Source of the DNA: Sodalinema lacuna_A
GTDB taxonomy: Bacteria; Cyanobacteriota; Cyanobacteriia; Cyanobacteriales; Geitlerinemataceae
DNA: 64,000 nucleotides
Reading direction: 5' to 3'
NCBI GenBank assembly: GCA_900149785.2
Contig: FSSI02000019.1
Coordinates: 18,334 to 82,333, forward strand
Below are positions 17,149-25,026 of this stretch, piece by piece. The position numbers and the translations under genes were made by a program. The notes below the pieces were generated by a model, which saw nothing but the letters and a program-made list of their open reading frames with translations, was not told the origin of the DNA and searched no databases. Within the stretch, counting starts at the first letter, position 1; each line of letters begins with the position of its first letter.

Positions 17149-17529
17149 TTAGGCTTCGGGAAGATCGGCTAAGACGAGATGGGTGACGGTTCGGGCTTTT
17201 TCGTCGAGTCGTTCCCAGTCGACGTCTCCTTCGTCAATGAGGCTGGTGTCGATGTCGACTTCGCAGGCCTGTTCGGGGCTGGGGGTGGGAACATAGTCTC
17301 GGAAACAGACGCGGTAGCAGAGTTCCCAGATGTCGAGGGTTTTCTGGCGATCGCCCAACTCTAACAGTAGCTGATAGCCGGGAACCGGAATCTGGGTTTC
17401 TTGGTAGGTGGCTTTCCAGGAGGTTTGTTCGAGACGTTTGCGGATGTTATCGACGATGCGAATGAGTGCGGGTTGCATCAGCAGTTGTGCCTGTTGCCAG
17501 GCGAGTTCGCTTTTGAATTTCGGTTTCAT
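17149..17529 (-). CDS. Conserved cyanobacterial-type protein, unknown
   Basis: 126 residues, soluble and acidic. It starts MKPKFKSELAWQQAQLLMQP and ends ARTVTHLVLADLPEA. The middle has IPVPGYQLLLELGDRQ and CYRVCFRDYVPTPSPEQAC, with two near-adjacent Cys. I do not recognise a named domain. It ends 3 bases from the stop of the convergent 16783 gene. No functional inference is possible beyond a cytosolic location. Confidence 0.65.
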   Translation of the reverse strand: MKPKFKSELAWQQAQLLMQPALIRIVDNIRKRLEQTSWKATYQETQIPVPGYQLLLELGDRQKTLDIWELCYRVCFRDYVPTPSPEQACEVDIDTSLIDEGDVDWERLDEKARTVTHLVLADLPEA

Positions 17530-17585
17530 GGTTGATTATGGCCCATTGGGGCGCGATCGCCTTAGGGCAGATTTTACCGCAACCG

Positions 17586-17617
17586 CCCAGAGAGATGCGC
17601 GATCGCCGCTCTCTGGG
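17586..17617. repeat. Inverted repeat around a HIP1 site
   Basis: CCCAGAGAG at 17586-17594 pairs with CTCTCTGGG at 17609-17617 around GCGATCGC. It lies downstream of the small membrane-protein gene at 17666 and upstream of the gene ending at 17149. It could end the short transcript, although no T-run follows. Confidence 0.45.
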
Positions 17618-17665
17618 ACGTATTATCCTGGCTAGGAACGAAATGGTCGCCCCGAGTCGTGCGAG

Positions 17666-17788
17666 TTAATGGGCAGAACCATTGCCATGATAGTTTTCCG
17701 AGTCGTAAAAGCCGTTACGAGTCCCGAAAAACAGACACAACACCACGAAAACCGGGGTGAGTGCGAGTAGGGCGGTTTTGATATCCAT
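17666..17788 (-). CDS. 40-residue single-helix membrane protein
   Basis: Residues 5-22 form one membrane helix (TALLALTPVFVVLCLF), followed by a polar tail with FFGTRNGFYDSENYHGNG. An ideal AGGAG lies about 7 bases upstream of the ATG. Size and topology match small subunits of photosynthetic or NDH complexes in cyanobacteria. It is divergent from ndhL, with a 152-base gap, which makes an NDH-1 or photosystem link attractive but unproven. I cannot name the family with confidence. Confidence 0.75.
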   Translation of the reverse strand: MDIKTALLALTPVFVVLCLFFGTRNGFYDSENYHGNGSAH

Positions 17789-17940
17789 ACAATTTCTCCT
17801 GGGTAACTAATCTCGATTGCCAAATTTAGTCTATCTGGTCTGGGAAATTCTGGGGGCTTGGCTCCATCCCTTAGGCGCGATCGCACCCCAATGGGGTAAA
17901 CTGATAGCGAGCCAACACACTCAGCACTAGGACTTTAGGA

Positions 17941-18174
17941 ATGATTTCGCTGACCCCAGAACTGCTTGCCCTCGCCTTGTATCTCGGTTTAGCCGGAACC
18001 TATCTACTCGTGGTTCCCCTGGGAATCTATTTTTATCTCCAGAACCGCTGGTATGTGGCCGGTTCCATTGAGCGGTTTATCATGTACTTCTTGGTCTTCA
18101 TGTTCTTCCCCGGCATGATTATCTGGGGGCTGTTCCTCAACTTCCGCCCTCAGAAACGTGAACTTAATCTCTAA
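17941..18174 (+). CDS. ndhL: NAD(P)H-quinone oxidoreductase subunit L
   Basis: 77 residues, the usual size. Two membrane helices are visible: about 10-30 (LALALYLGLAGTYLLVVPLG) and 46-66 (MYFLVFMFFPGMIIWGLFL). Conserved landmarks are YFYLQNRWYV between the helices and the C-terminal NFRPQKRE. NdhL is a membrane-arm subunit of the cyanobacterial NDH-1 complex, active in cyclic electron flow, respiration and CO2 uptake (the gene was once called ictA). The DUF3007 gene and trpA follow on the same strand, probably one transcript. Confidence 0.95.
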   Translation: MISLTPELLALALYLGLAGTYLLVVPLGIYFYLQNRWYVAGSIERFIMYFLVFMFFPGMIIWGLFLNFRPQKRELNL

Positions 18175-18233
18175 CGCCTCCGGTTACGCCTTTCCCCTCA
18201 CCCCGAATCAAGCTAGACAATCTAACGGTCACT

Positions 18234-18608
18234 ATGCGACGAATTGATGCACTTGCGATCGGGTTTGGTGTCTTTATCGCTGGAGGTGCCGCCTATCTAG
18301 TTCTACAACAGGTGGGGCTAGATGCGGCGTCGGCGGGAATCTGGAGTCAAGTGCTTCTCATTTCGGGCCTGATTGGCTGGGTGGCGACCTATTTATTTCG
18401 TTTCGCCACTAGCAATATGACCTATCATCAGCAACTTCGGGACTATACCCAGTCGGTGATTGAGAAACGCTGGGAAACGATGAGTTCTGAAGAACGCGAT
18501 CGCCTCCTGGCGAGTCTCGATGAGTTAGAGTCATCCCCAGAGTCATCCCCTCCAGAGTCATCCCCAGAGTCATCCTCCCCCAAATCCTCTTCCCATCCTT
18601 CTGAATAA
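18234..18608 (+). CDS. DUF3007 family membrane protein
   Basis: 124 residues with two membrane segments, about 8-28 (AIGFGVFIAGGAAYLVLQQV) and 36-56 (IWSQVLLISGLIGWVATYLF), then a cytosolic helical part (MTYHQQLRDYTQSVIEKRW). The order ndhL-DUF3007 recurs in cyanobacteria and suggests a link to NDH-1 assembly or function; this is inference. The last ~25 residues are a low-complexity Ser/Pro/Glu tail made by tandem AGTCATCCCC units, so the tail is probably not conserved. Confidence 0.88.
   Translation: MRRIDALAIGFGVFIAGGAAYLVLQQVGLDAASAGIWSQVLLISGLIGWVATYLFRFATSNMTYHQQLRDYTQSVIEKRWETMSSEERDRLLASLDELESSPESSPPESSPESSSPKSSSHPSE
18528..18583. repeat. AGTCATCCCC tandem repeat at the 3' end of the DUF3007 gene
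   Basis: About five imperfect units of 10-13 bases encode the Glu-Ser-Ser-Pro repeats of the protein tail. The unit resembles the TCATTCCTAGAG repeat in the subtilase signal peptide (1678-1708). Confidence 0.75.
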
Positions 18609-18612
18609 TTCC

Positions 18613-19407
18613 ATGAAATCGGTTTCTGAGTCGTTTGCGCACCTACGTCAAACGGGGCAATGTGCCTTAATTCCCTTCATTACTGCCGGAGATCCGGATT
18701 TAAAAACAACGGCTGAGGCCCTACGAGTCCTCGATCGCAGTGGTGCGGATATCATCGAGTTAGGAGTTCCCTACTCAGATCCCCTCGCGGATGGCCCCGC
18801 CATTCAAGCCGCCGCCACACGGGCCTTGAAGCAGGGAGTTCGACTCGACGATGTCTTGGATGTTGTGCGGACGGTTGGCCCTGAAATTTCCGCCCCGATT
18901 GTTCTATTTACCTATTACAACCCGATTCTGCATCGGGGGATCGAAGCCTTCCTCAAATCGATTGCTGAGGCGGGAGTGAAAGGGTTGGTGGTTCCCGATT
19001 TACCCCTAGAAGAGTCCCAGTTTTTAATCGATTGTGCCGAGACGGTTGGGGTGGAAGTGGTGTTACTCATCGCCCCCACTAGCCCGAAAGAGCGGATTTT
19101 GGCGATCGCCGAAAAGTCCCAAGGCTTCATCTATCTCGTGAGTGTGACTGGGGTGACGGGAACCCGTACTCAGGTGAGCGATCGCGTGAAGGAGTTAATT
19201 CCCCAACTCCGGGCCATCACCGACAAACCCATCGGCGTCGGCTTCGGCATCTCGGAACCCGAACACGCCCGCAAAATGAAAGACTGGGGCGCCGATGCCG
19301 CGATTTGTGGCAGTGCCTTCGTCAAACGTCTCAGTCAAGGAACTGCTGCCGAAGGATTAGCACAGATAGAACAGTTTTGTCAAGAGCTAAAGCAGGCGAT
19401 TTCTTGA
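18613..19407 (+). CDS. trpA: Tryptophan synthase alpha chain
   Basis: 264 residues, standard length. The alpha subunit cleaves indole-3-glycerol phosphate to indole and glyceraldehyde-3-phosphate, passing indole to TrpB. Family signatures: CALIPFITAGDPD, ELGVPYSDPLADGP (catalytic Glu near 49 and Asp near 60), TYYNPI, VPDLPLEES and GVGFGIS. trpB is not in the window, so this is a separated trpA. It starts 4 bases after the DUF3007 stop and is probably cotranscribed with ndhL. Confidence 0.97.
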   Translation: MKSVSESFAHLRQTGQCALIPFITAGDPDLKTTAEALRVLDRSGADIIELGVPYSDPLADGPAIQAAATRALKQGVRLDDVLDVVRTVGPEISAPIVLFTYYNPILHRGIEAFLKSIAEAGVKGLVVPDLPLEESQFLIDCAETVGVEVVLLIAPTSPKERILAIAEKSQGFIYLVSVTGVTGTRTQVSDRVKELIPQLRAITDKPIGVGFGISEPEHARKMKDWGADAAICGSAFVKRLSQGTAAEGLAQIEQFCQELKQAIS

Positions 19408-19773
19408 GGGAATAGGGAATAGGGAATAGGGAATAGGGAANCCGAAGGATTAGCACAGATAGAACAGTTTTGTCAAGAGCTAAAGCAGGCGATTTCTTGA
19501 GGGAATAGGGAATAGGGAATAGGGAATAGGGAATAGGGAATAGGGAATAGGGAACAGGGAACAGGGAACAGGGAANNNNNNNNNNNNNNNNNNNNNNNNN
19601 NNNNNNNNNNNNNNNNNNNNNNNNNNNNNNNNNNNNNNNNNNNNNNNNNNNNNNNNNNNNNNNNNNNNNNNNNNNNNNNNNNNNNNNNNNNNNNNNNNNN
19701 NNNNNNNNNNNNAGGGAACAGGGAATAGGGAACAGGGAACAGGGAATAGGGAATAGGGAACAGGGAACAGGGA
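19408..19773. repeat. GGGAATA octamer-type array with assembly gap and duplicated trpA tail
   Basis: Downstream of trpA is a GGGAATA/GGGAACA short tandem array. A lone N at 19441 is followed by 19442-19500, an exact copy of the last 59 bases of trpA (19349-19407), then the array again and 137 N (19576-19712). The trpA copy is almost certainly a contig-joining artefact within the array, not biology. Confidence 0.9.
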
Positions 19774-19925
19774 TAACCCACCCCTAACCCCTCCCAGGAG
19801 GGGAATCTCTTGCCTCTTGCCTCTTGCCCCTTGCCTCTTGCCCCTTGCCTCTTGCCTCTTGCCCCTTGCCCCTTGCCTCTTGCCTCTTGCCTCTTGCCTC
19901 TTGCCTCTTGCCTCTTGCCGCTTGC
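19774..19925. repeat. 30-bp repeat copy B followed by CTTGCCT/CTTGCCC heptad array
   Basis: 19774-19803 is the exact inverted copy of the 30-base unit at 5971-6000. 19806-19925 is about 17 copies of the heptad, with CCTCTTG and CCCCTTG variants. The GAF-PAS gene ends at 19926, so its stop codon borders the array. Confidence 0.88.
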
Positions 19926-20978
19926 CTAAAGGTTGCCTCGTTGTAAAGTTCCAACAATAGCGGGTTTGCCGTAGAAACGGGTGAGATTGCCTTCAAGGAT
20001 GAGAGGAATGGTGTTCCCATGTTTGCCACGTCCTTCGCAGGAACCGCTAAAACTGCGAATTTCCCGGTTGAGACAGCGTTTAATATCGTGGAGAAGGCGA
20101 TCGCCGCTATCGGGACAAATCAAGTCAAACATCGAATCGAGAGTCACTAAATCCTCAAGTCGGTAGTCGAAGAAATGGGCGAAGCGAGGATTCGCATAGA
20201 GGAACTTCCCTTCGCCGGTAATAATATAAACCCCAGTTTCCGTCAGTTCTGTGTTGACGGTTCCTGGGGAGGGTGATGAACTCTCTCCAGAGGAATTTGG
20301 AGACGGATCAGAAATGGGAACCGACTCACTCGAACCAATGGCGTGTAAGTCGTTGATTTCCGCCAGTTCAATTTTCTGTTCTACATTATCGAGGACTAAC
20401 CCCACCACAGAAGCGACAACATCCACATAACGCAGAATCGCCAGGTGACTAAAATGGGCCACATCCGGGTGCATCAGCGTCACCACCGCACAGACTTGCT
20501 GGGCCTTCAAAATGGGGATACAGAGAACCGATCGCACCTGATAGGGTTGATAGTCCAACGTCACCCAACGATCATCAGCATCGGCGTCATCAATAATGCC
20601 TAAACGGCGGCGTTTCACCACCCATCCCGCCAGGCCTTGATCTAAAACCTGTCCGATGAGGTTGCGTTTGAGTTCTCGCATCGTCGCGCCCCGTGCCAGA
20701 ATACTCTCAATCACCACTCCCTCGTCATCGAGGAGAAAGATACTGCCCTCTTCCGCCGCCGTCAGACGGCTAAAGACTTGGATGATTTCGAGTAGGATGG
20801 ATTTGAGCATTAACTGTCCCCGTGCCGCTCGTTGCGTGGCATAGGCACTGGAAATTAACTCATTTTGGGCGGCGATCGCCCGTTGTAGGGCCTTAAGATG
20901 TTGAGCTGCAACGGGACGATCAGAATTGGGGGACACGGGTTTTTCGGAATTAGGGCGATCTGGCATATCCAACCTCAT
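19926..20978 (-). CDS. GAF-PAS sensory protein without an output domain
   Basis: 350 residues. After a polar N-terminus and a helix (AAQHLKALQRAIAAQNELIS), a GAF domain spans about 65-205, with SIFLLDDEGVV, GLAGWVVKRR and SVLCIPILK. A Ser/Pro-rich linker follows, then a PAS domain at about 240-345, with GVYIITGEGKFLYANPRF and a closing IVGTLQRG. No kinase, GGDEF or DNA-binding part follows, so it probably acts by protein contact, or it lost an output domain at the repeat array that borders its 3' end. No chromophore Cys typical of CBCR GAF domains is seen. Confidence 0.82.
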   Translation of the reverse strand: MRLDMPDRPNSEKPVSPNSDRPVAAQHLKALQRAIAAQNELISSAYATQRAARGQLMLKSILLEIIQVFSRLTAAEEGSIFLLDDEGVVIESILARGATMRELKRNLIGQVLDQGLAGWVVKRRRLGIIDDADADDRWVTLDYQPYQVRSVLCIPILKAQQVCAVVTLMHPDVAHFSHLAILRYVDVVASVVGLVLDNVEQKIELAEINDLHAIGSSESVPISDPSPNSSGESSSPSPGTVNTELTETGVYIITGEGKFLYANPRFAHFFDYRLEDLVTLDSMFDLICPDSGDRLLHDIKRCLNREIRSFSGSCEGRGKHGNTIPLILEGNLTRFYGKPAIVGTLQRGNL

Positions 20979-21114
20979 TTTGACACCTGATGTCGTTTAA
21001 TTATCCCTTGCCCGACGACGCACGTTAAGTATTAGACCTTCAAACGAGATTGATAATCAGCAGGTTACACCCGCCGTCGTACAATAGGAGGGTTGTAATT
21101 ACGTTGAATGGCGG

Positions 21115-22413
21115 ATGTCGATCCCACGATATACTTTGCCCGAAATGGGCGACCTTTGGACAGATCGGTATAAATACCAAACTTGGCTGCAAGTTGAAAT
21201 TGCCGTTTGTGAGGCACAAGCAGAGTTAGGCTATATTCCAGCGGAGGCGGTGGAGGAGATTAAAGCCAAAGCCAATTTTGAGCCAGAGCGCATTTTAGAA
21301 ATTGAAGCCGAAGTCCGTCATGACGTAATTGCGTTTCTCACCAACGTCAATGAGTATGTCGGTGATGCTGGGCGCTATATCCACTTGGGGATGACCAGTT
21401 CCGATATGCTAGATACGGCTCTGGCGTTGCAGTTGGTGGCCAGTGCGAATGTCTTGTTGCAACGACTCGAAGATACGATTCAGGCCATTCGCTATCAGGC
21501 GCAACAACACCGCCATACGGTGATGGTGGGCCGTTCCCACGGAATTCACGCTGAACCGATTACCTTTGGCTTTAAGTTGGCTGGTTGGTTAGCCGAAATG
21601 CTACGTCACCGCGATCGCCTCGTGGCGGTGCGTCAGGCCGTGGCGGTGGGTAAAATCTCCGGTGCGGTGGGGACTTATGCGAATTTGGATCCTCGGATTG
21701 AGGCCCTGGCCTGTCAGAAATTGGGGTTAGAACCGGATATGGCCTCGACTCAGGTCATTTCCCGCGATCGCCATGCAGAATTTGTACAAGCGTTGGCCTT
21801 GGTCGCCGCATCTCTGGAACGGTTCTCCGTCGAGATTCGTAACCTCCAACGCACCGATGTCTTGGAAGTCGAAGAATACTTCTCCAAAGGCCAGAAAGGC
21901 TCCTCCGCCATGCCGCATAAGCGTAATCCCATCCGTTCCGAGCGCCTGTCGGGGTTAGCGCGGGTGATTCGCGGCAATGCTGTAGCGGCGTTGGAAAATG
22001 TGGCCCTGTGGCATGAACGGGATATTTCTCATAGTTCCGTCGAACGGATGATTCTGCCAGACTCCTGTACCGTGTTGCACTTCATGCTGCATGAGACGAC
22101 GGAGTTAGTGAAGCATCTACTGGTGTACCCCGAGAATATGCTGCGTAATATGAACCTCTATGGCGGGGTGATTTTCAGCCAGCGGGTGTTGTTAACCCTG
22201 GTGGGTAAAGGTGTGAGTCGCGAAGATGCCTATGCGATCGTTCAATCTTGCGCTCACAGCGCCTGGAATCAGCCTAATGGCGATTTCCGCAAGTTGATCA
22301 GTCAAGATCCTCGGGTGGCGCAACATCTCACCCCCGAAGAGGTGGATGAGTGTTTCGATCCTAAATATCATCTGCGCAATCTCGATCAAGTCTATCAACG
22401 CTTGAACATCTAA
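21115..22413 (+). CDS. purB: Adenylosuccinate lyase
   Basis: 432 residues. It cleaves SAICAR and adenylosuccinate, two steps of purine synthesis. Fumarase/aspartase superfamily motifs: GMTSSDMLDTA (substrate binding), GRSHGIHAEPITFG with the catalytic His, and the signature SSAMPHKRNP with the catalytic loop Ser. The start MSIPRYTLPEMG matches the usual N-terminus. TAGGAGGG lies 24 bases upstream, too far to be the ribosome site of this ATG; a closer weak site may be used. Repeat hairpins begin 35 bases after the stop. Confidence 0.97.
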   Translation: MSIPRYTLPEMGDLWTDRYKYQTWLQVEIAVCEAQAELGYIPAEAVEEIKAKANFEPERILEIEAEVRHDVIAFLTNVNEYVGDAGRYIHLGMTSSDMLDTALALQLVASANVLLQRLEDTIQAIRYQAQQHRHTVMVGRSHGIHAEPITFGFKLAGWLAEMLRHRDRLVAVRQAVAVGKISGAVGTYANLDPRIEALACQKLGLEPDMASTQVISRDRHAEFVQALALVAASLERFSVEIRNLQRTDVLEVEEYFSKGQKGSSAMPHKRNPIRSERLSGLARVIRGNAVAALENVALWHERDISHSSVERMILPDSCTVLHFMLHETTELVKHLLVYPENMLRNMNLYGGVIFSQRVLLTLVGKGVSREDAYAIVQSCAHSAWNQPNGDFRKLISQDPRVAQHLTPEEVDECFDPKYHLRNLDQVYQRLNI

Positions 22414-22447
22414 GGAATGCCGGAAATTAGCCGCTTTTCGCTTATTC

Positions 22448-22541
22448 AGACACCCGGTTTTTCCAAGAAACCGAGTGTCTCACCCCAGCCATCCACCTCA
22501 GGCCATTCAGACACCCGGTTTCTCCAAGAAACCGAGTGTCT
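22448..22541. repeat. Paired 33-bp hairpins, block 1
   Basis: Two copies (22448-22480 and 22509-22541) of AGACACCCGGTTTCT-CCA-AGAAACCGAGTGTCT, a near-perfect hairpin, separated by 28 bases. The whole 94-base block is repeated at 22848-22941. Confidence 0.92.
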
Positions 22542-22570
22542 CACCCCAGCAAGCCAACCCCGAGAGCCTT

Positions 22571-23119
22571 ATGCTTCAAGATATTGTCGCTGTCGAACCT
22601 CTTGAGAACTACCAACTTCGGATTCATTTTGAAGATGGTGTTGAGGGGATTGTACAGCTAAGTCAGGTAATTAACTTTACAGGAGTGTTCGCACCCCTTA
22701 AAGATCCAGATTACTTTGCAACAGTGAAGGTGAATCCCGACTGGGGAACAATCTATTGGGAAAATGGGGCTGATTTAGATCCTGACGTTCTCTATTATCT
22801 TGTAACGAATCAAACCCCGGAAATTCCAACTCTACCGCCACTCATTCAGACACCCGGTTTCTCCAAGAAACCGAGTGTCTCACCCCAGCCATCCACCTCA
22901 GGCCATTCAGACACCCGGTTTCTCCAAGAAACCGAGTGTCTAATCCCCGCCATCCACTCAAAAACTCTGACATTTCCCAGAACCCACCGTCGCTTCCCCA
23001 CGCTTCGCCATCAATTCCCCTTTCAACCGTTCATGAACTCGCCAATACTCCTCAAACCGTTTCCCGTTCAACAAATCTTCCATCAAACGGCCCTCAGCAT
23101 CCAAAAAACAGTTTCCTAG
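22571..23119 (+). CDS. DUF2442 family protein with a repeat-derived C-terminal extension
   Basis: 182 residues from ATG 22571 (MLQDIVAVEPLENYQLRI). Residues 1-85 are a complete DUF2442 domain: HFEDGVEGIVQLSQ, FTGVFAPLKDPDYF, NPDWGTIYWENGADLDPDVLY. DUF2442 proteins usually end here and often partner small toxin/antitoxin-like genes; none is adjacent. From about residue 92 the frame runs through the hairpin block (IQTPGFSKKPSVS, then SDTRFLQETECL) and non-homologous sequence, ending inside the convergent ATP-grasp gene (162-base overlap). The tail looks like translated repeat DNA, so the hairpin probably removed the original stop. Confidence 0.78.
   Translation: MLQDIVAVEPLENYQLRIHFEDGVEGIVQLSQVINFTGVFAPLKDPDYFATVKVNPDWGTIYWENGADLDPDVLYYLVTNQTPEIPTLPPLIQTPGFSKKPSVSPQPSTSGHSDTRFLQETECLIPAIHSKTLTFPRTHRRFPTLRHQFPFQPFMNSPILLKPFPVQQIFHQTALSIQKTVS
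22848..22941. repeat. Paired 33-bp hairpins, block 2 (near-copy of block 1)
   Basis: Copies at 22848-22880 and 22909-22941 with the same 28-base spacer as block 1. The two blocks bracket the DUF2442 domain codons, as if a 94-base unit was duplicated around the gene or inserted twice. Confidence 0.92.
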
Positions 23120-24700
23120 CCAGGTATCAATCGAGTCCGTCAGTCCATGATACTCCCCAGGGAAGAGCGCCGCAAACTCGCAAAAAACTAACCCCTGCCA
23201 ACCTTTCAAGAAATCAATGCGAATAAAGGGAGTCGGGATTTTAGCACTCATCGAGGCGGCAAACTTAATCTGTTCCGGGGTAACGCCGGCACCAGTAAAT
23301 CGCTTATCTTCATATAATCCCGTTTCAATTTGCTCTAATTTGGCATTCCACCAACAGAATTGCTTTTCGGGAAAGCGACAAATCTCTAAAATTAGGGCAA
23401 CTTCTCCATAAAAACAGTAAAACTTCAAATCACGAGCCGGTTGAGTGCGTTCTGCATCTTCATAAATCAATTCTTGGACAATCCATTTATCTTCTGTCAC
23501 GGTTCCTTTTTCTAAATCTTCCCGTAATCCAGCTTCTAACTCTGTCCAATCTTGCAGCGGTTTCCGACGACCTAAATCGAGAATGTCATCCGCCTGTTGC
23601 ACCATATAGGCTCCTTTTGAGTTAGCCTGACTTAATGGTTTAATGACGATATGTTCTTGAGGCTTAATCGCCGCTGAGGGAACCACTGTATCGGCATTTA
23701 GGGGGATGGGACAGCCAATTTCTTTGGCAAACTGATAGGCGACATCTTTACTAATAAATTCATAACTTGCAATTCCTCCTCTCAGTTGTGTTTTTCTTGC
23801 GTTTAGGACGATACTGGTTCCAAAAGAAGCTAAATTATAGAGTGGATATTTTGAAGATGCTGAATGCAAGACATGAGAGGGAATTTCATTGGGTTTTAGA
23901 GTTGCAATGACCGCTTTTGAAACCTGTTCAGATAAATAAGAGCTGTAATCGTTTCTGTCTTTTGTAAAGTGCTGAACTCGGTCAAGTAGTTCTGCATAAG
24001 TCTTGTTTAAACGGCGTTTTTCCCGAGCCACATCCTGTAATTTAGAAATAATCGTCTTATCTAAAATGGCATCGTTAACGCTGTATACCATCTGTTTCTC
24101 TAGTTCTAAGGTGACGGGTGTGATCTCAGATGGAGAATCCAGGTCACCCAGAAGTTTCTCATCAAGTTCTTGTCGAAACTTTGCAAGTTTCTCCTGTTCT
24201 TCAGGGAAATGGTGAATCACATCAGATACGATATCTTCCAAGTTCTCTAAATGCTGCAACGCTCCCAACCAGACAACTCGACTATCTTGAACAAATTTGG
24301 CTTTTATTTCTCCAATCCCAAAGTGTATTAACTTCCGAAATCGATTTTTTAACAACTCTAAAACCTTCTCTAATTGACTCGAATTGTTGACCCTTGAATT
24401 CGCCTGTGGGGGGGGGGAGAAATCAATTTTTTTAATCGTATAATGACAAGCTAATCCCTTACAATATGCCTTTAATGCGGCCGGTAACTTATTGAGTGCT
24501 AACAAGGCTTCACCGAGATGAAAATAAGAGAGGCTACAGGTGGGATGCTTGAGAACCGATTGGCGATACCAGTAGAGTGCATCTTGAATCTCGCCTCGGA
24601 GATGATGTGCTTTCCCCTTCATGATTTCTAAACTCACCTCGTTATGGCTGGGGGGAGTCATCGGGGTAACCGGGAACTCAGATTTTAGGGGCTGTGTCAT
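22958..24700 (-). CDS. TPR plus TupA-like ATP-grasp protein
   Basis: 580 residues. Residues 20-90 hold TPR-like helices (ALYWYRQSVLKHPTCSLSYF, then HLGEALLALNKLPAALKAY). A helical middle (95-290) follows. The C-terminal ~280 residues resemble TupA-like ATP-grasp enzymes: IVIKPLSQANSKGAYMVQ (nucleotide-binding Lys), KWIVQELIYE (ATP-hinge region), DLKFYCFYGEVALILEI and IRIDFLKGWQGLVFCEFA (metal-binding). Such proteins sit in capsule or teichuronopeptide-type pathways and join amino acids to polymers. It has lower GC than purB and prfC. Its last 162 bases overlap the convergent DUF2442 tail. Confidence 0.75.
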   Translation of the reverse strand: MTQPLKSEFPVTPMTPPSHNEVSLEIMKGKAHHLRGEIQDALYWYRQSVLKHPTCSLSYFHLGEALLALNKLPAALKAYCKGLACHYTIKKIDFSPPPQANSRVNNSSQLEKVLELLKNRFRKLIHFGIGEIKAKFVQDSRVVWLGALQHLENLEDIVSDVIHHFPEEQEKLAKFRQELDEKLLGDLDSPSEITPVTLELEKQMVYSVNDAILDKTIISKLQDVAREKRRLNKTYAELLDRVQHFTKDRNDYSSYLSEQVSKAVIATLKPNEIPSHVLHSASSKYPLYNLASFGTSIVLNARKTQLRGGIASYEFISKDVAYQFAKEIGCPIPLNADTVVPSAAIKPQEHIVIKPLSQANSKGAYMVQQADDILDLGRRKPLQDWTELEAGLREDLEKGTVTEDKWIVQELIYEDAERTQPARDLKFYCFYGEVALILEICRFPEKQFCWWNAKLEQIETGLYEDKRFTGAGVTPEQIKFAASMSAKIPTPFIRIDFLKGWQGLVFCEFAALFPGEYHGLTDSIDTWLGNCFLDAEGRLMEDLLNGKRFEEYWRVHERLKGELMAKRGEATVGSGKCQSF

Positions 24701-25026
24701 GGGAATTTTAGGGGATTTTAGGAGATGTTAGGCTGCAAGGTCATTTGTTGTTCAAATATCTGTTTGAACAACGTAACACCATCAAATTATGGGCATATCT
24801 TAAAACCATAGCATAGTTCATTTATAAACATAGAATCATGACAATAAAAAAATCCTAAAGTCTTAGTCCAAGGGACATTAGCACTCTAGGATACGGGGGT
24901 AGATAAGACCATAGCAACGGCTCACTCTAGCTGGAGGTGTTGTTGCCTGGTTTTTGAGTTTTTTGGGTAGTAGGTGTTGTCTTTAGGGAAACTGGCTGGG
25001 ATTTTTCTCAGCTAGTTTCCGTCTCA
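24701..25026. other. 326-bp gap downstream of prfC with an inverted repeat
   Basis: The interval is AT-rich and lacks genes. An inverted repeat with 14-base arms (24987-25000 and 25007-25020, GGAAACTGGCTGGG with CTCAGCTAGTTTCC) lies 6 bases beyond the prfC stop; two G-U pairs are allowed only on the plus strand. It may act as a weak terminator or processing site for prfC. The rest is probably the promoter of the ATP-grasp gene. Confidence 0.5.

Noticed and set aside
19806..19925. Heptad array as a CRISPR or telomere-like array.
   Set aside because: It is a plain tandem microsatellite without spacers, and the same unit occurs at several promoters.
22448..22941. Four hairpin copies as a CRISPR array.
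   Set aside because: Only two copies per block with an identical 28-base spacer in both blocks, and no cas genes nearby.
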